A stretch of 64,000 bases of DNA, taken from positions 372,001-436,000 of the forward strand of contig JAMZAV010000812.1 in the NCBI GenBank assembly GCA_024449915.1, in the 5' to 3' direction. The stretch comes from Sweltsa coloradensis. Its lineage: Eukaryota > Arthropoda > Insecta > Plecoptera > Chloroperlidae. The notes under the pieces were generated by a model. It was not told the origin of the DNA. It ran no database searches and saw only the letters and a program-made list of their open reading frames with translations. Each line of letters starts with the position of its first letter. Position 1 is the stretch's first letter. Position numbers and translations under genes: made by a program. Below are positions 31,437-42,129 of the stretch, piece after piece.

Positions 31437-31603
31437 TGTTCAACGCGGTGGTCCAGATGTGCGTCCTGGAACTACAACCGGCTGTAAAGCGGTTCCTGAG
31501 GATGCCGGCCGGCTCGGCGGCAGATAAGATCCAGCCTCATAAGTGCAAGAAGTGGATGAAAGTCAAATCTCATCTGAAGTCGTATCTGAGGGACTTGCTT
31601 AAG
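31437..31603 (+). CDS. NOC2L: NOC2L exon 4 (residues 373-428)
   Basis: Acceptor CCTGTTTTCAG|TGTTC, donor CTTAAG|GTATGT. The leftover base plus TG completes a valine, then FNAVVQMCVLELQPAVKRF and KWMKVKSHLKSYLRDLLK, the conserved helix pair before the main NOC2 domain. Frame closes at a codon boundary. Confidence 0.93.
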
Positions 31604-31743
31604 GTATGTAGTGTGTTGGGTGGTCAATACTTAATACCCTGAAGTTTTTCTTCCCTCGTACTACGGATAACATCGATTAAAAAAAAATTGGAATCATTGT
31701 GGTCTAGAATTTTAATTCCCAAGATTAAAAATAAAATAGTCTG

Positions 31744-31828
31744 TGCCGTTATTTTGGTGTCTCGTACCGCGGAGCTTTTGATAATGCACCGTTATTCCTG
31801 CGGTCTTTTTCCGCGGAGCCCGTGATGA
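31744..31828. repeat. second copy of the TTATTTTGG...GGAGC tandem repeat
   Basis: Units CCGTTATTTTGGTGTCTCGT...CGGAGC and CCGTTATTCCTGCGGTCTTT...CGGAGCCCGTGATGACGTC, diverged from 30783-30866. Confidence 0.7.
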
Positions 31829-32144
31829 CGTCTTCTGCCCGCCACGCGTTTTGGAACAAACGATGTATCGCGCATCTTGCGTTGTCGTCCACCGACCGTC
31901 CCTACGCCTGGCGGGAGAGGGAGGGACAGTGGACTCGTGGTTCACTTCTCTGCCACATCCAGAAATACGACGCGCAACGTTTAAACTGTCGAGTAACAAA
32001 TCAATTTCTCGAATTTGGAATTTATTCCTCCATGATAAGATATGAATATGATGTCTTACCGGTAACTGAAGCAGAAATTACTAGAATAGTCAGTTTAATG
32101 CAAATACAGATTTTAATTTAGTAAAGGTGTGTGCCCACCATTAA

Positions 32145-32696
32145 CCCATTGGCGTTTTCGCCGGTCGAATCGACGGGCTGTTTAAAATGCGCGCCGACAT
32201 ACCTGGCCATCGGATCGACGGGCTGGAACAGCAAGGGAACAGCGCGCTACATTATCGGTCGTTGTATGAGAATGGTTCGTCCAATCACCAAGAGATCGCG
32301 CTCAATGTACTCTACGCACTTCGCTGCATCCAACGATGTGTTTGGCTCGTCACTCGGTCAAGTTTTAGCCTGTCTATGCTTGAAGGAAAGATTATGTTTG
32401 CATTCGTAGGTGGTATGGCGGCGCGCGCGCTATGGCGGCTACAGCTTATTGCAATATTTTGAAGGATATGTGGAAGATGAGGGGTGTTTTATTTTAAAAA
32501 CAAGAAAAATCGAAGGAAAGATCATACAACCAAGATATTTATTTAGGCTACATTTTAGTTTTTATTTCAAGTAAATCGGGTTATTTTTGTTGTAACAGTG
32601 AATTTTTTGCTGAGGTGCGCTCCGCAACCCCATTTCGTAAAAAATAAATGGAATTCAGGGGCCAGGCGGCGAGATTTTAAATAGAACGCCGATGGG
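32145..32696. mobile_element. piggyBac-like MITE
   Basis: Flanked by TTAA (32141-32144 and 32697-32700), with ends CCCATTGGCGTT and the inverse of CCCATCGGCGTT (11 of 12). TTAA target plus CCC...GGG ends is the piggyBac signature. Size 552 bp; no transposase. A single similar end (TTAACCCATTG) occurs at about 34700. Confidence 0.82.
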
Positions 32697-33567
32697 TTAA
32701 TCTTGGGCATCACCGAATCAGCGCGGGGCTGCCAAGCTCGGCCCACTATCCACTACTCTTCTCTCTCATCCACATCTGCCTGTACTTGGTCTTGCCATCA
32801 GCAGTCTCAAGGGCTTCCTACCATTCTCCTCTCACTCTCGAGTTCCAATTGCTCGTCGTGGGAATCTTTCGTAATTTCATATTAAAACAAATTTCATTAT
32901 TGGGTACTTTGTGCCCTCTTCCGACGGCAACAATGAATACATAAACTCCACCCCCTAACAAAGGTCGACACTTCCAAACAATCACTGCCATCTTAGTCCC
33001 TTAGCTGCCATTGGAAGGGTGAGGAAAGTACACACATTTAATTTGAATGGTGGTGGTTGTGGAGGAATGTAGGCCGTACTCCAGTTTTCTGCCATTCAAT
33101 TTTCCATTGTATGTGCGACTTAGTTGATTAGACGAGGGAGCGAAGCGACTAAGTCTACAACTCAACTCAAACGGCACTAGATCGTGTTTTGTTGCCTGCA
33201 ACTGAGAGTGACTTTGCTGCACAACAACTAAACAGATGAGCTGAAATTTTAAACAGACATCCGGTACAAGTATTTAGCTTGCAGTTAACATTTTGAGGAA
33301 AATCCGTTACGATTTAAACTCACAATGTCACAATGTTTAAGAAAACATCGTTTTTAACAAATCATGTTTGCATGCTGTGACCAAGGTGTATCGAATGTTG
33401 CACGCTCTAGGTTACCCAAAATTCTGCTCGGAGAGTGAGTAAACCTTGCAATTATTATTCGTATTTCGTACTGGCAATGTTTCCATAGTATTGAATGAAT
33501 TTCAAAATGAACTCGCAGGTCCCCCACATTCCGGGTATAAAGGCGCCGTAGCCAACTAGACTAGGAA

Positions 33568-34396
33568 AATGCCAATGTTGTTGTTAGACAAGTGAGCTAG
33601 TCATGTGTAAAGTACCCATGAACATTTGCATTTAAGTTGATTGATATATATATATATGGTATAGGCCTAAATGATATTGATAGGGTTTTGAGTTAGTTTG
33701 TATAAGGACGCATCAACTGTAAGGTCATAATGCACCACTCTATAGGTTGGACCAGATAAGCTGTCGCACGTCAAGGTCAAGCGAGAGCATGGACGCCAAC
33801 GTTGACAATTTACACACAACTGGCATTAGGTAGGGCCTACCGTATTTGGTCATGTTATCGTGATATGTTATCACATAAATCAACATTTTATAAGCTGTGA
33901 ATAAAGTAGTTCGTCCCACAGAGTCAGTATTTTAGCGAAATAATGATTTTAAGTAATCACGATTACGAAAGTGTTTTTTTGCCTTGTTGGTAATGGTGTG
34001 TCCAAAGTTCCAGCTGTTTATAATGCCAACCTCGCCAGATGTGATGTCAATGTTTAGGAGCATCAAAATGTCTTGATTTTATTTGTACACTTCATAAATA
34101 CTATATTTTTAGGATATATTGGGCAAGGCTTGGCTTTAAGATAGTCGTGCTTTTCTCCGAAAGCAGTTTTAGAGACCGTTATTTTATTTACTTTTTGCCG
34201 ATCCTGTGGCCATAGTGCGTGGACGACAGTGCTGCGATCCCTCGACGACCGACAGCTTGTCTGGTTTTCAGTATAGTCAAGCTAGGGAGGAAAGAAGCAT
34301 GCTGGATCCAGCCTTATGTACAGGGAGAGGAAATAGAATGTTACCGGGTACTCAACACATGACTCGCTCACTCGTCTAACATCAGCTTTGGCATTT
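33568..34396. mobile_element. foldback element, CTAGGAAAATGCC family
   Basis: Left arm ACTAGGAAAATGCCAA...GACAAGTGAGC, right arm its inverse (CTCACTCGTCTAACATCAGC...GGCATTTTCCT). The right part includes GTTACCGGGTACTCAACACA, shared with 12540-12570 and 56440-56460. Target duplication not legible. Confidence 0.6.
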
Positions 34397-34927
34397 TCCT
34401 CGTACTTAGTAAGGCCTAGTACACATGGATGTGACTGCATATCACTGCGTAATATCTGTGTTTGTATGTACATGTCTATCTATGGTTTATATGTTTATCT
34501 CAGACAAATCCTATACTTTTGTAAAGAGTCACACAGGACAAAAATAAAACAAACAAACAAAACAAACAAACAATACGTCAAGTGCAGTTAAGATGTGATG
34601 TACCGGTACGTCTTGTCAACTGATGAAGAAGTGTCCAACATAGTACTCAACCACCTTGCTGCTTATTTTTTTTATTATATTACTGATTATGATTGATGTT
34701 ATTAACCCATTGAAATGCCATTTATTTTTCAAACAAATATTGGTTCATAAGGTAGCTAGGCCTAAAAAAGAAAATGCAATTTTGTTTTGAAAATTCAAAT
34801 ACTTTTTTCTTTTTTGTGACATTATATTTATAAATTTATGATTTTTCTATTTTTTGCACCCCTAAAATGTTCGAGTATGACTGGTGAAAGTCCTCGGCTG
34901 GTGTAACGCGATGCTCTCTGTCTGTAG

Positions 34928-35149
34928 CTGATGGGCGGGGTGTCTTCTCCGCACGTGGTGGCCGTACTGCTCAAGCACCTGCACCAGATGGCGCCGTTCG
35001 TCTCGTGTTTCTCGCGGATCATCCCCAAGGTTCTCAAGAGGCTGATCAACATCTGGGCGTCGGGGGAAGAGACTACAAGGGTGGTGGCGTTTCTCTGCGT
35101 GGTTCGACTCTGCACCAGTCAGCGGTCGCTGCTGGACTCCATTCTCAAG
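34928..35149 (+). CDS. NOC2L: NOC2L exon 5 (residues 429-502)
   Basis: Acceptor TCTGTAG|CTGATG, donor CTCAAG|GTACCG, whole codons. Encodes the first part of the NOC2 helical-repeat domain: LMGGVSSPHVVAVLLKHLHQ, the VSCFSRIIPKVLKRLINIWA block and VAFLCVVRLCTSQRSLLDSI. The GC-rich codon use contrasts with the AT-rich flanks. Confidence 0.95.
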
Positions 35150-35893
35150 GTACCGTGCGTAGGGATGTTAATCGGAAATATTTCCCAAAAATAGAACTAG
35201 AACGAACAAAATTTTCCAATAACAAATATTTCTGATATATATTTTTTTTTTTATAAATTATTTTACAAAATAAAGTAAATATTTTAATATAAACATTGTA
35301 CTCTATTTTATTACTGTATGGGACAGTACTGACTGCTGCCTACAACTTCATACTAGGTTTGTTCGTTCGCGGATCTAGTGTTAACACTCAAAAAGTCAGT
35401 GTCTACACTTGACACTGGCTTCTAGGCTAGTGTTATGAGTGCCAGTTTTAACACTGAAGTGAACGAACGGACCAAAATGGCTCATTTCACAAAAGTGTAT
35501 ACAAATGAACAAACTTATTATTTGCACTTTCAAATTTTCCCGCGTTAAATTTCAAAGATGACCTACCAAGGTTGTGTTCCGTAAAGGCGACCACAAACAG
35601 CATAAAACGGAGTTTAATTTTTAAATTTGTAAGTTCCATAAATAAGAATAAAAAACCGTTAAAACGGATAAGATCCGTGAAAACGGCAACCCTGCTGTAA
35701 TAGGAATAGCTTTACTATTAATACGGTCTACTCAAGAGAGATATATATGGGCTTGCTATTTTGAGTAAGTTTCACTCTGACTCGCCACCAGCACCAGTAG
35801 CCCAGTACTACCAACTTTCTTTTATAGTTCAGTGCAGACGTTAATTATCCCATGGCTGGCAACACTGACTGGTGCTTTGCCCTAGTTCCAGAC

Positions 35894-36314
35894 CATGGTG
35901 GTATATATCTTTAGGTGATTTCACTGCCAGAATTCTGTGGTCGCTTAATGCACGCAGTGCAGACGGTCGCCGACAGAATGCGCGACGTGTCAGGTGGTAG
36001 TCACGTGACATAGAACTTACAAGATGGCGGCCTTGGGGACCAATCAGATGGCTCAAATTCGGAAATTCGAATGTTCTGCCTACGGATCTGAATGCACGGC
36101 CTTCAATAAAGTGCATACACACCGCCATCTCTCGAGGTATTAGAGTCGATAAAGAAGTTTGGAAAAACTTCTTTATCGACTTTCTCGTCACGTGACTACC
36201 ACCTGACACGTCGCGATCCTGGCGGATTCCGTCTGAACTGCGTGCATTAAGCGACCACAAAAATAGCATTGCTGGATACGCAAGTGAAATCACCTAAAGA
36301 TATATACCACCATG
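35894..36314. mobile_element. hAT-like foldback MITE, CATGGTGGTATATATC ends
   Basis: Perfect 8-bp duplication TTCCAGAC at 35886-35893 and 36315-36322. More than 30 bp of exact terminal inversion (CATGGTGGTATATATC...), and a longer imperfect foldback through TCACGTGACTACCACCTGAC. It contains a GTCGATAAAGAAGTTT dyad that recurs at about 59037. Confidence 0.9.
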
Positions 36315-36609
36315 TTCCAGACCTTACTGCCTGTTGTTTTATTTTCCCCCTCAGTGTAAAATTCATATACAGTAAGAACTCTCTTATCCGAGTTGGATGA
36401 GACCGGGGGCACCTCGGATTTGCGAAAAACTCGGATGGCGCGGTTCATTTGTTTATTTGCTCTCGTAGCATAGCCTGCGGTCTGATTCTGTAAGATCGTT
36501 ATGGAAGATAACAATCGTTATGCGGCACTTAAGCGACAATTTTGCGTGTCGACTGATTCTGTAAAAATGATATAACGATCGTTACGGTAGCGATCGCTAT
36601 GATAACGAG

Positions 36610-37549
36610 TAGGGGTGTGCGGGAAAGGATTTTTCAGACTCGGGACGGGATCGGGAATTTTACATTCAAAATCCGGGAATCGGGACGGGATCGGGAAATT
36701 TTCCGACAAATAAATAAATTAAATGCAGCATCTTTATATCACTTTATCAAGTACAAAAATTGCAAAGGATCACCAAATTAATCACATTGACTCACAATTT
36801 GACTTTAGGCTTGGGCCTAGGCCTACTTGAAGGGCCTAGCTACTTGAAGGGTCTAGGCCTAGGCCCTACCCAAAACGAATAGGCCTAGGCCTAGGGCCCT
36901 AGTAATAATTAGGTTAGAAAGAATGGCCTGTGCTTTAGATTAGCCATGAAGGTTAGGCCTAGGCCTAGGACCAACTGGGAAGAGAGACCAAATTACAAAT
37001 TAGCTAGGCCCTAGTTGTAAGTTGTACCTAGGCCTAGGGCCTAGGCTACAAACTAACAATTTTCAACTTACCAAAAGCATTTGGCCTAGGGCCTGCCTAG
37101 GCTAGCATCCATGGGCTTATCTAAACCACAGGCCTTTCTTTCTAACCAAATAATTAATTTGGGTAGGCCTCGGCCCTAGGCTGACAAATATAAATACAAG
37201 TAGGGACCTAGGCCCTTGCCTAAAGTCAATTTGTAAGTCAAGTCATTGTGATTAATTTGGTGGAGGCCTAGCTATTTCCCAGCTGTTTCAGGTCGAAAAT
37301 CGAATATTATTTAAATTTTTGAAGCACTGCACTCTGGATGCTAATGCATCAAGCAAGCACGCGCAAGTGCTGCGATCTAGCGGGCACCTTGCCAAATGCT
37401 TTCATATAGTCAGAAGAGGCGGGGATTTCAATTTCCCGACTATTGACGCGATCCCGGCGAGTTTCGGGAAAAAAACTATTTCGGGAACGGGATCGGGAAG
37501 GTGATTTCCCGATCCCGATCCCGAAATGTCGGGATCCCGCACACCCCTA
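36610..37549. mobile_element. hAT-like element, TAGGGGTGTGCGGGA ends
   Basis: Perfect 8-bp duplication ATAACGAG at 36602-36609 and 37550-37557. Ends TAGGGGTGTGCGGGA and TCCCGCACACCCCTA. The arms are built of CGGGATCGGGA / TCCCGATCCCG words, and the centre is the densest AGGCCTA cluster of the window (36800-37280). Confidence 0.93.
36800..37280. repeat. AGGCCTA-rich cluster 1
   Basis: Dozens of CCTAGGCCTAGG-type words with variable spacers, not an exact tandem array. Other clusters: 37840-37940, 53690-54060, 55420-55560, 63650-63970. Confidence 0.85.
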
Positions 37550-38867
37550 ATAACGAGAATGAAAAAGGTGTCGCTATGCTATCCACTGCCCCCTATGGCG
37601 TAGACTTCCTTACAGAATCAGGTCGATAACGATAATTTATAACGATTGATATTTCATATCAACCGTGATCGCTATCGCTATCATAGCGACTATTTTACAG
37701 AATCGCACTGCAGATGTGGTAAAATGATATGACACATGTAATGGATAAAGGAACATAAAATACACACGATACACTTCATACAGGGTATACTAAATGATTT
37801 AATAGCTTGTAAATCAAGCTCACAAACACACGTAGGCCCTACACAATTAGGCCTACATGTCGTAATAAAAACGTATGTCTAGGCCTAAACTCGACGCAGT
37901 AGGCCTAGGCCTACAATGCAAACATAGGCCTAGGCCTAGCTCTCTTTCTCATGTGGGAAAACCTCTCACTACTATGCCCGCGCTGAAGCTCACGACGCAA
38001 GATAAGTCTGGGAAAGAAATAAGATAAGCCCAGGAATAACAATTCAATGCGTCGTGATTACGAATTTCGTGAATCGGTTGAAACATGATTGCATCTAGTT
38101 CCACAACGACCATCTTTGAACAGCTGTGTGTGAGATGGCTGGATCGTATGCGCACGCGCAGGCGCGCGACGCACACTGATCTCTATATGCTCAGTAACAC
38201 TGACGCTTACCGGCGATGCGCCCGACGCACACTGACCACTGAACTCTATATGCTCAGTAGACTGATGCACACTGCTCGAAAGTCGAGATATATCGCCGAT
38301 CTATCTTCTTTGCACTCACTCGTAAGGCATGCCTACAAATGTATGCGAGTACATTTAAAAAAGTGCGGCGCGGCGTCTGTTATTATTTTTATGTTTTATT
38401 TACGTATTTAAAACTTTTTTTTTTTTTTTTTTTTTTTTTGCGGCTCGGTTAACACGGTACATCGGATAAGAGGAGATCGGATAAGAGAGTTCTTACTGTA
38501 GTAGAGAACTAGCAATGATATTCCTAACACGGTATTTGATTGTAGTATTGAGCAGGGCTCAAAATTACGGTCGCCAACTTGACATTGGCGAGTTAAAATT
38601 CACGGATGGCACGCTCCTTTTAAGGGATGTGTAAAACAAAAAAATTGGGGGGGGGGATGATTAAAAAGGGTAAAGTAGGCCTAAGTCTACAAATAAACAA
38701 ACCGGCTATTAACGACTTGCAGTTCAGTTGGTATTGTTACCCATTCACAAACTTTAGTAGACCAAGGCCAAAGTGATTGGAAGATGAGCATGGGCCTACT
38801 TTGGATATGACTAGAGGCCTAGCCCATTATTAATTTAATACGTAGATCCTGGCTACCTACTGTGATA

Positions 38868-38930
38868 AAACTTGGCTGTCGGGATACGCCGTGTCGATTG
38901 TCATTAAAATGCTGACGTTTCGAACTGATT
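38868..38930 (-). repeat. inverted 3'-terminal fragment of the Penelope element
   Basis: Reads as the exact inverse of 40650-40711 (AAACTTGGCTGTCGGGATAC on this side). The junction to the truncated coding region is at about 38931-38940. Confidence 0.9.
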
Positions 38931-38939
38931 TCGTTTGAA

Positions 38940-40070
38940 CTGAAGGCCAATACTTATGAGAAACTTAAACGTGACCCTACAGCCAAGATCGAAAGGGATA
39001 TTATTGGACATGTTAAACGATCAACTCTAGAAGATGAAACAAAAACAAGAATTTTACCATCTAATTCGTGTACACCTAGATTATATGGCTTGCCGAAAGT
39101 CCACAAAGTTGGTTTTCCGCTTCGGCCTATTGTAAGTACTATTGGTGCTCCATCATATAAAGTGTCAAAGTTTTTATCTAGACAGTTACAACCTTGGGTG
39201 ACAGAAGCTGCCTCGTATATAAAGGACTCTCACCACTTTGTTCAAATAATTAAAAACGTGAAGTTAAATGATGGTGATATCATGGTGAGTTTTGATGTGA
39301 CGTCTTTGTTTACTAATATACCGATTGCAGAAGCCGTCGACGTGATTAAAGAGAAGTGCCCGGGTAATATTGCAGCATTGGTAGAGACTGTGTTAAACTC
39401 TTCGTATTTCATGTTTGACGGACAATATTATAAACAAATTGAAGGAACGCCTATGGGTTCACCAGTTTCACCCGCTGTGGCTAATCTATACATGGAACGT
39501 TTTGAGGTTAATGCCCTAAAAGGAGCGAAGCTAGTGCCATCTCATTTTTATCGATTTATGGATGACACATTCGCCGTGTGGCCTCATAGTAGGGAGGAGC
39601 TCGACGAGTTCTTAATATATCTTAATAGCCTGAGTGGTAGTATTAAGTTTACCATGGAAGTTGAAATCGATGGAAAGCTGCCGTTCTTGGATGTTATGGT
39701 GACTAGAAAAGGTGATGGCAGATTAGGACACTCCGTTTTCAGAAAAGCCACGCATACAGGTCGGTATTTGAATGCGGCTTCTCACCAGCATCCCGCTCAA
39801 AAACGCGCTGTCCTAAACACTCTGGCGTGCAGAGCGAACAGAATTTCTGATAAAGAGCATGTTGATGAGGAGGTTCAGATACTTCGAAAAATGTTGCAGC
39901 AAAATGGATACAATAACAGAGATATTTCTCAAGCATTGAGAAAACCACCGTGTGTACCAGCCTTACCTACAGCTACTGGCGAGTTACAACAAGAAGAACG
40001 CGTCCCGCTTGCATATTTGCCATATGTTGAAAATACTACGGACCAAATTGGCAAGTTGTTGAAGAAATAA
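38940..40070 (+). pseudogene. Penelope-like reverse transcriptase
   Basis: The frame is open from the truncation point. LYGLPKVHKVGFPLRPIVS is the hallmark Penelope RT block; then VSFDVTSLFTNIPI (motif A), GTPMGSPVSPAVANLYME (motif B), YRFMDDTFAVW (catalytic DD, motif C) and LPFLDVMVTR. The N-terminal part of the element is missing. No start codon is real here: any apparent start near 39090 lies inside the RT. The frame ends at TAA 40068-40070, which looks like a nonsense mutation because coding continues in the same frame. Confidence 0.93.
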
Positions 40071-40516
40071 AACATAAAAACAATTTACACCACGGATAGG
40101 AAGCTTTGTAGCATGTTTAACTCTGCGAAGGATAAGCTCCCCCCCTTGGATGTACCTGGAGTGTACGAGATACCGTGTGGGGCTTGTAATAACGTGTACA
40201 TAGGGCAGACTGGTAGAAAGGTGTCAACAAGACTTAAAGAACATATAAGTCACACAAAATTAGGTCATGTTGAAAAATCAGCTTTAGCAGAACATTGTGT
40301 TGACTTTTGTCATAACATCAACTTTGACAACACACGTGTACTAGCCACAGTTAAACAATACCGCCCTCGTCTGTACGTGAAGCTATTGAAATAGAAATGA
40401 AATCTGACAATTTTAACAGAGACGATGGGCTAAAACTGAGTAGAACTTGGAGGCCAACATTAGAACGTTTAAAGTTAGCACGTGCAGAACAAACTAGAAA
40501 TATCAATGTTGATTAA
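40071..40516 (+). pseudogene. Penelope-like GIY-YIG endonuclease domain
   Basis: Same frame as the RT after its TAA: VYEIPCGACNNVYIGQTGR carries the Penelope variant of GIY-YIG with the CxxC-like IPCGAC, then RLKEHISHT and ALAEHCVDFCHNI. Near 40375 the frame shifts. The plus frame from about 40374 (VREAIEIEMKSDNFNRDDG, then LSRTWRPTLERL) completes the domain and stops at 40514-40516. GIY-YIG supplies the target nick for Penelope integration. Confidence 0.92.
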
Positions 40517-40630
40517 ACGCGCATGCGTCATGGTTTTATATAAAGGAGGTTGCACACAATTGTACTTTGTCATTCACTGGGTCGAGCTGGATCGAGTAGG
40601 TTCTGCCCAGTGATTTCCTCTTCACATCTC

Positions 40631-40665
40631 TGAAGATGAGCTGTGCAATCAGTTCGAAACGTCAG
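40631..40665 (+). ncRNA. possible hammerhead-like motif near the Penelope 3' end
   Basis: CTGAAGAT, a 6-bp stem GAGCTG/CAGTTC around a TGCAAT loop, then CGAAACGTC. Hammerhead ribozymes have a CUGANGA...GAAA core and are reported from Penelope-like elements, often with a minimal helix III. The extra U after CUGAAGA departs from the canonical core, so activity is not implied. Confidence 0.4.
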
Positions 40666-40994
40666 CATTTTAATGACAATCGACACGGCGTATCCCGACA
40701 GCCAAGTTTTATTATTGACTCGGGCCGTGAAAGCCTACGACAAGTTTTTTTTTTTTTACCTACTGTGATGTTAGTCAAAGTGCGTAAATTTACATCAAAA
40801 TGACAGTCATCTGCAGAAATTTGTCCGGGGGGGGGGGGCCTGAACCCCCCATCGGTTGCTAATTCTAAGTCCCTATGGTGACTTGGTTCTTCATTTGGTT
40901 AGTGCCCCTTTCAATGAAAATTTTGAGCCCTGGTATTGAAGCTCGACAAAAGTCTGACTACGAGCTTTGTAGAACGTCGGTGTAATCTTTCTCT

Positions 40995-41376
40995 CAGGGT
41001 TCCGACCAACCTGGAAAACCTGGTCAAAATGTCAGGGAATAGTCGGGGAATTGAGGGAAAAATTTAAAAAACTGGAAAAGTCAGGGAAAATAGGAATTTA
41101 TTTAAATCTAGGCTTATTCGGTTTACTCAAAAAATATATATTTTCACCGAATTTATGAAAATGTTTTCCCGATTCCAAAGCCAGAAAAATAAAAAAATCA
41201 ATCATGAAGTATGGTACAGTAGCTCCCGGTTAACTTAGAATTTTAGAACGTATCGAGGGGGTGCTGCGTTCGCTTAAGCAATTTTTTGTGTATCACACCT
41301 GGAATTAAGCAAAACTTGACCTGGAAAACCTGGAAAAGTCAGGGAAATTGATTCTAAATAATAAGTGGGAACCCTG
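40995..41376. mobile_element. CAGGGTTCC-ended MITE, unclear target site
   Basis: CAGGGTTCC at the left and GGAACCCTG at the right, with paired CCTGGAAAACCTGG / GTCAGGGAA words on both sides. No flanking duplication could be read, so the ends or class may be wrong. Confidence 0.5.
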
Positions 41377-42129
41377 TAGGGAAGACGACAGGTACGTGTT
41401 TCCACTACCCGTTTACCCGTAAAACCCGGTTCCTGAATTGAAGTGTCACATTGTAGGCGGAAGGCTAATGTAAACATGCGCTTTCTCATATCTTTTGTGC
41501 TTGGCGGCGTTTTTCTTTTAAATTATAATGTTCTTTGTTCATGCCGCCGACTTGTGGCAGTGTGCTGAGTATGCAGTATATTAAGAGGTGGGGGGGGGGG
41601 GCCCACCCCTTAACACTTGTGCGATCTTCCAGAGATTATAACGCGTAAATAATTGCCACAACATCACTTATGTTTTCAATCTGCTAGAAGTCAAAACTCA
41701 AAAGCTATCACCCATGGCGATAAATGAAATTAAGCACATGGGAATAGAGGTACTGCAGAGGTTGTTTTTTTCTTATCTTGTTTACTCTCATTCGGGCTCC
41801 AGTCCCCACCCCCCCCCTCCCACGCCCCGCGCCAACGCATCATGACCTTGACCTGACTGACAGGATATAAAGCAGATGCAATGAACAGTGAGTGTTATCT
41901 TAATGGCCCGCTGCTGTTCCTCTTTCGTGATTATGAAATACTACTTCATCGGCACGTCATTGTTTATAGAACAGCATTACGTCTCTTGAGATATTACGAT
42001 AATTGATGAGCGCGTTTCTTAGCAGTTCATTAGACAACCCCTCACGATTTTTTTGTGTTACTACCTGGGTAACCGGGTCGTAAAAAAGTCTGGTTTCGTC
42101 ATCCCTAGAACCCTGTCTCTCTCTTGCAG

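Larger units (their letters stand above)
31604..34927 (+). other. NOC2L intron 4
   Basis: 3.3 kb. Holds the second pair of TTATTTTGG units (31744-31828), a piggyBac-like MITE (32145-32696), a foldback element (33568-34396) and TTTT/AAAC low-complexity tracts. Nothing coding is recognised. Confidence 0.7.
36484..37706. repeat. GATTCTGTAA...TTACAGAATC inverted-repeat relic
   Basis: GATTCTGTAA occurs at 36484 and 36553, and its inverse TTACAGAATC at 37611 and 37693, with AACGATCGTTA-type words between. This looks like a foldback element into which the 36610 hAT element jumped. Outer limits uncertain. Confidence 0.55.
36370..38498. mobile_element. pogo/Tigger-like non-autonomous element
   Basis: TA at 36368-36369 and 38499-38500. 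Ends CAGTAAGAACTCTCTTATCC and the exact inverse. The CAGT...CTTATCC start and TA target are the pogo/Tigger pattern of the Tc1/mariner superfamily. The interior adds a second CTCGGAT...ATCCG dyad. No transposase; the 2.1 kb is partly later insertions. Confidence 0.88.
38867..40756 (+). mobile_element. Penelope-like retroelement, 5'-truncated and decayed
   Basis: Flanked by TACCTACTGTGAT at 38854-38866 and 40757-40769 (13 bp). It starts with an inverted copy of its own 3' region: 38868-38930 is the inverse of about 40650-40711. The RT coding region follows, already truncated, then a GIY-YIG domain, a 3' UTR and a T-rich end. Inverted terminal fragments and variable target duplications are typical of Penelope elements. 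The interior carries one in-frame stop and one frameshift, so this copy is dead. Confidence 0.93.
38553..40932. mobile_element. hAT-like element, CAGGGCTCAAAAT ends, hosting a Penelope element
   Basis: Ends CAGGGCTCAAAATT and the inverse (ATTTTGAGCCCTG), with flanks GTATTGAG at 38545-38552 and GTATTGAA at 40933-40940 (7 of 8). About 490 bp remain once the Penelope-like insertion is removed. Confidence 0.85.
35150..42129 (+). other. NOC2L intron 5, largest intron
   Basis: 7 kb. In order: a single hAT-like end (TAGGGATGTTAATCGG, 35162), a foldback MITE (35894-36314), a pogo-like element (36370-38498) with a nested hAT element (36610-37549), and a hAT element (38553-40932) with a nested Penelope-like element (38867-40756). 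A TIR pair at 40995-41376 and unassigned sequence to the acceptor follow. Confidence 0.85.

Noticed and set aside
35162..35700. Complete TAGGGATGTTAATCGG-ended element
   Set aside because: Only the left end is visible; no matching right end found before the next element.
40995..41376. Fully defined hAT element
   Set aside because: The ends pair, but no 8-bp duplication can be read, so it is kept only as a low-confidence MITE.
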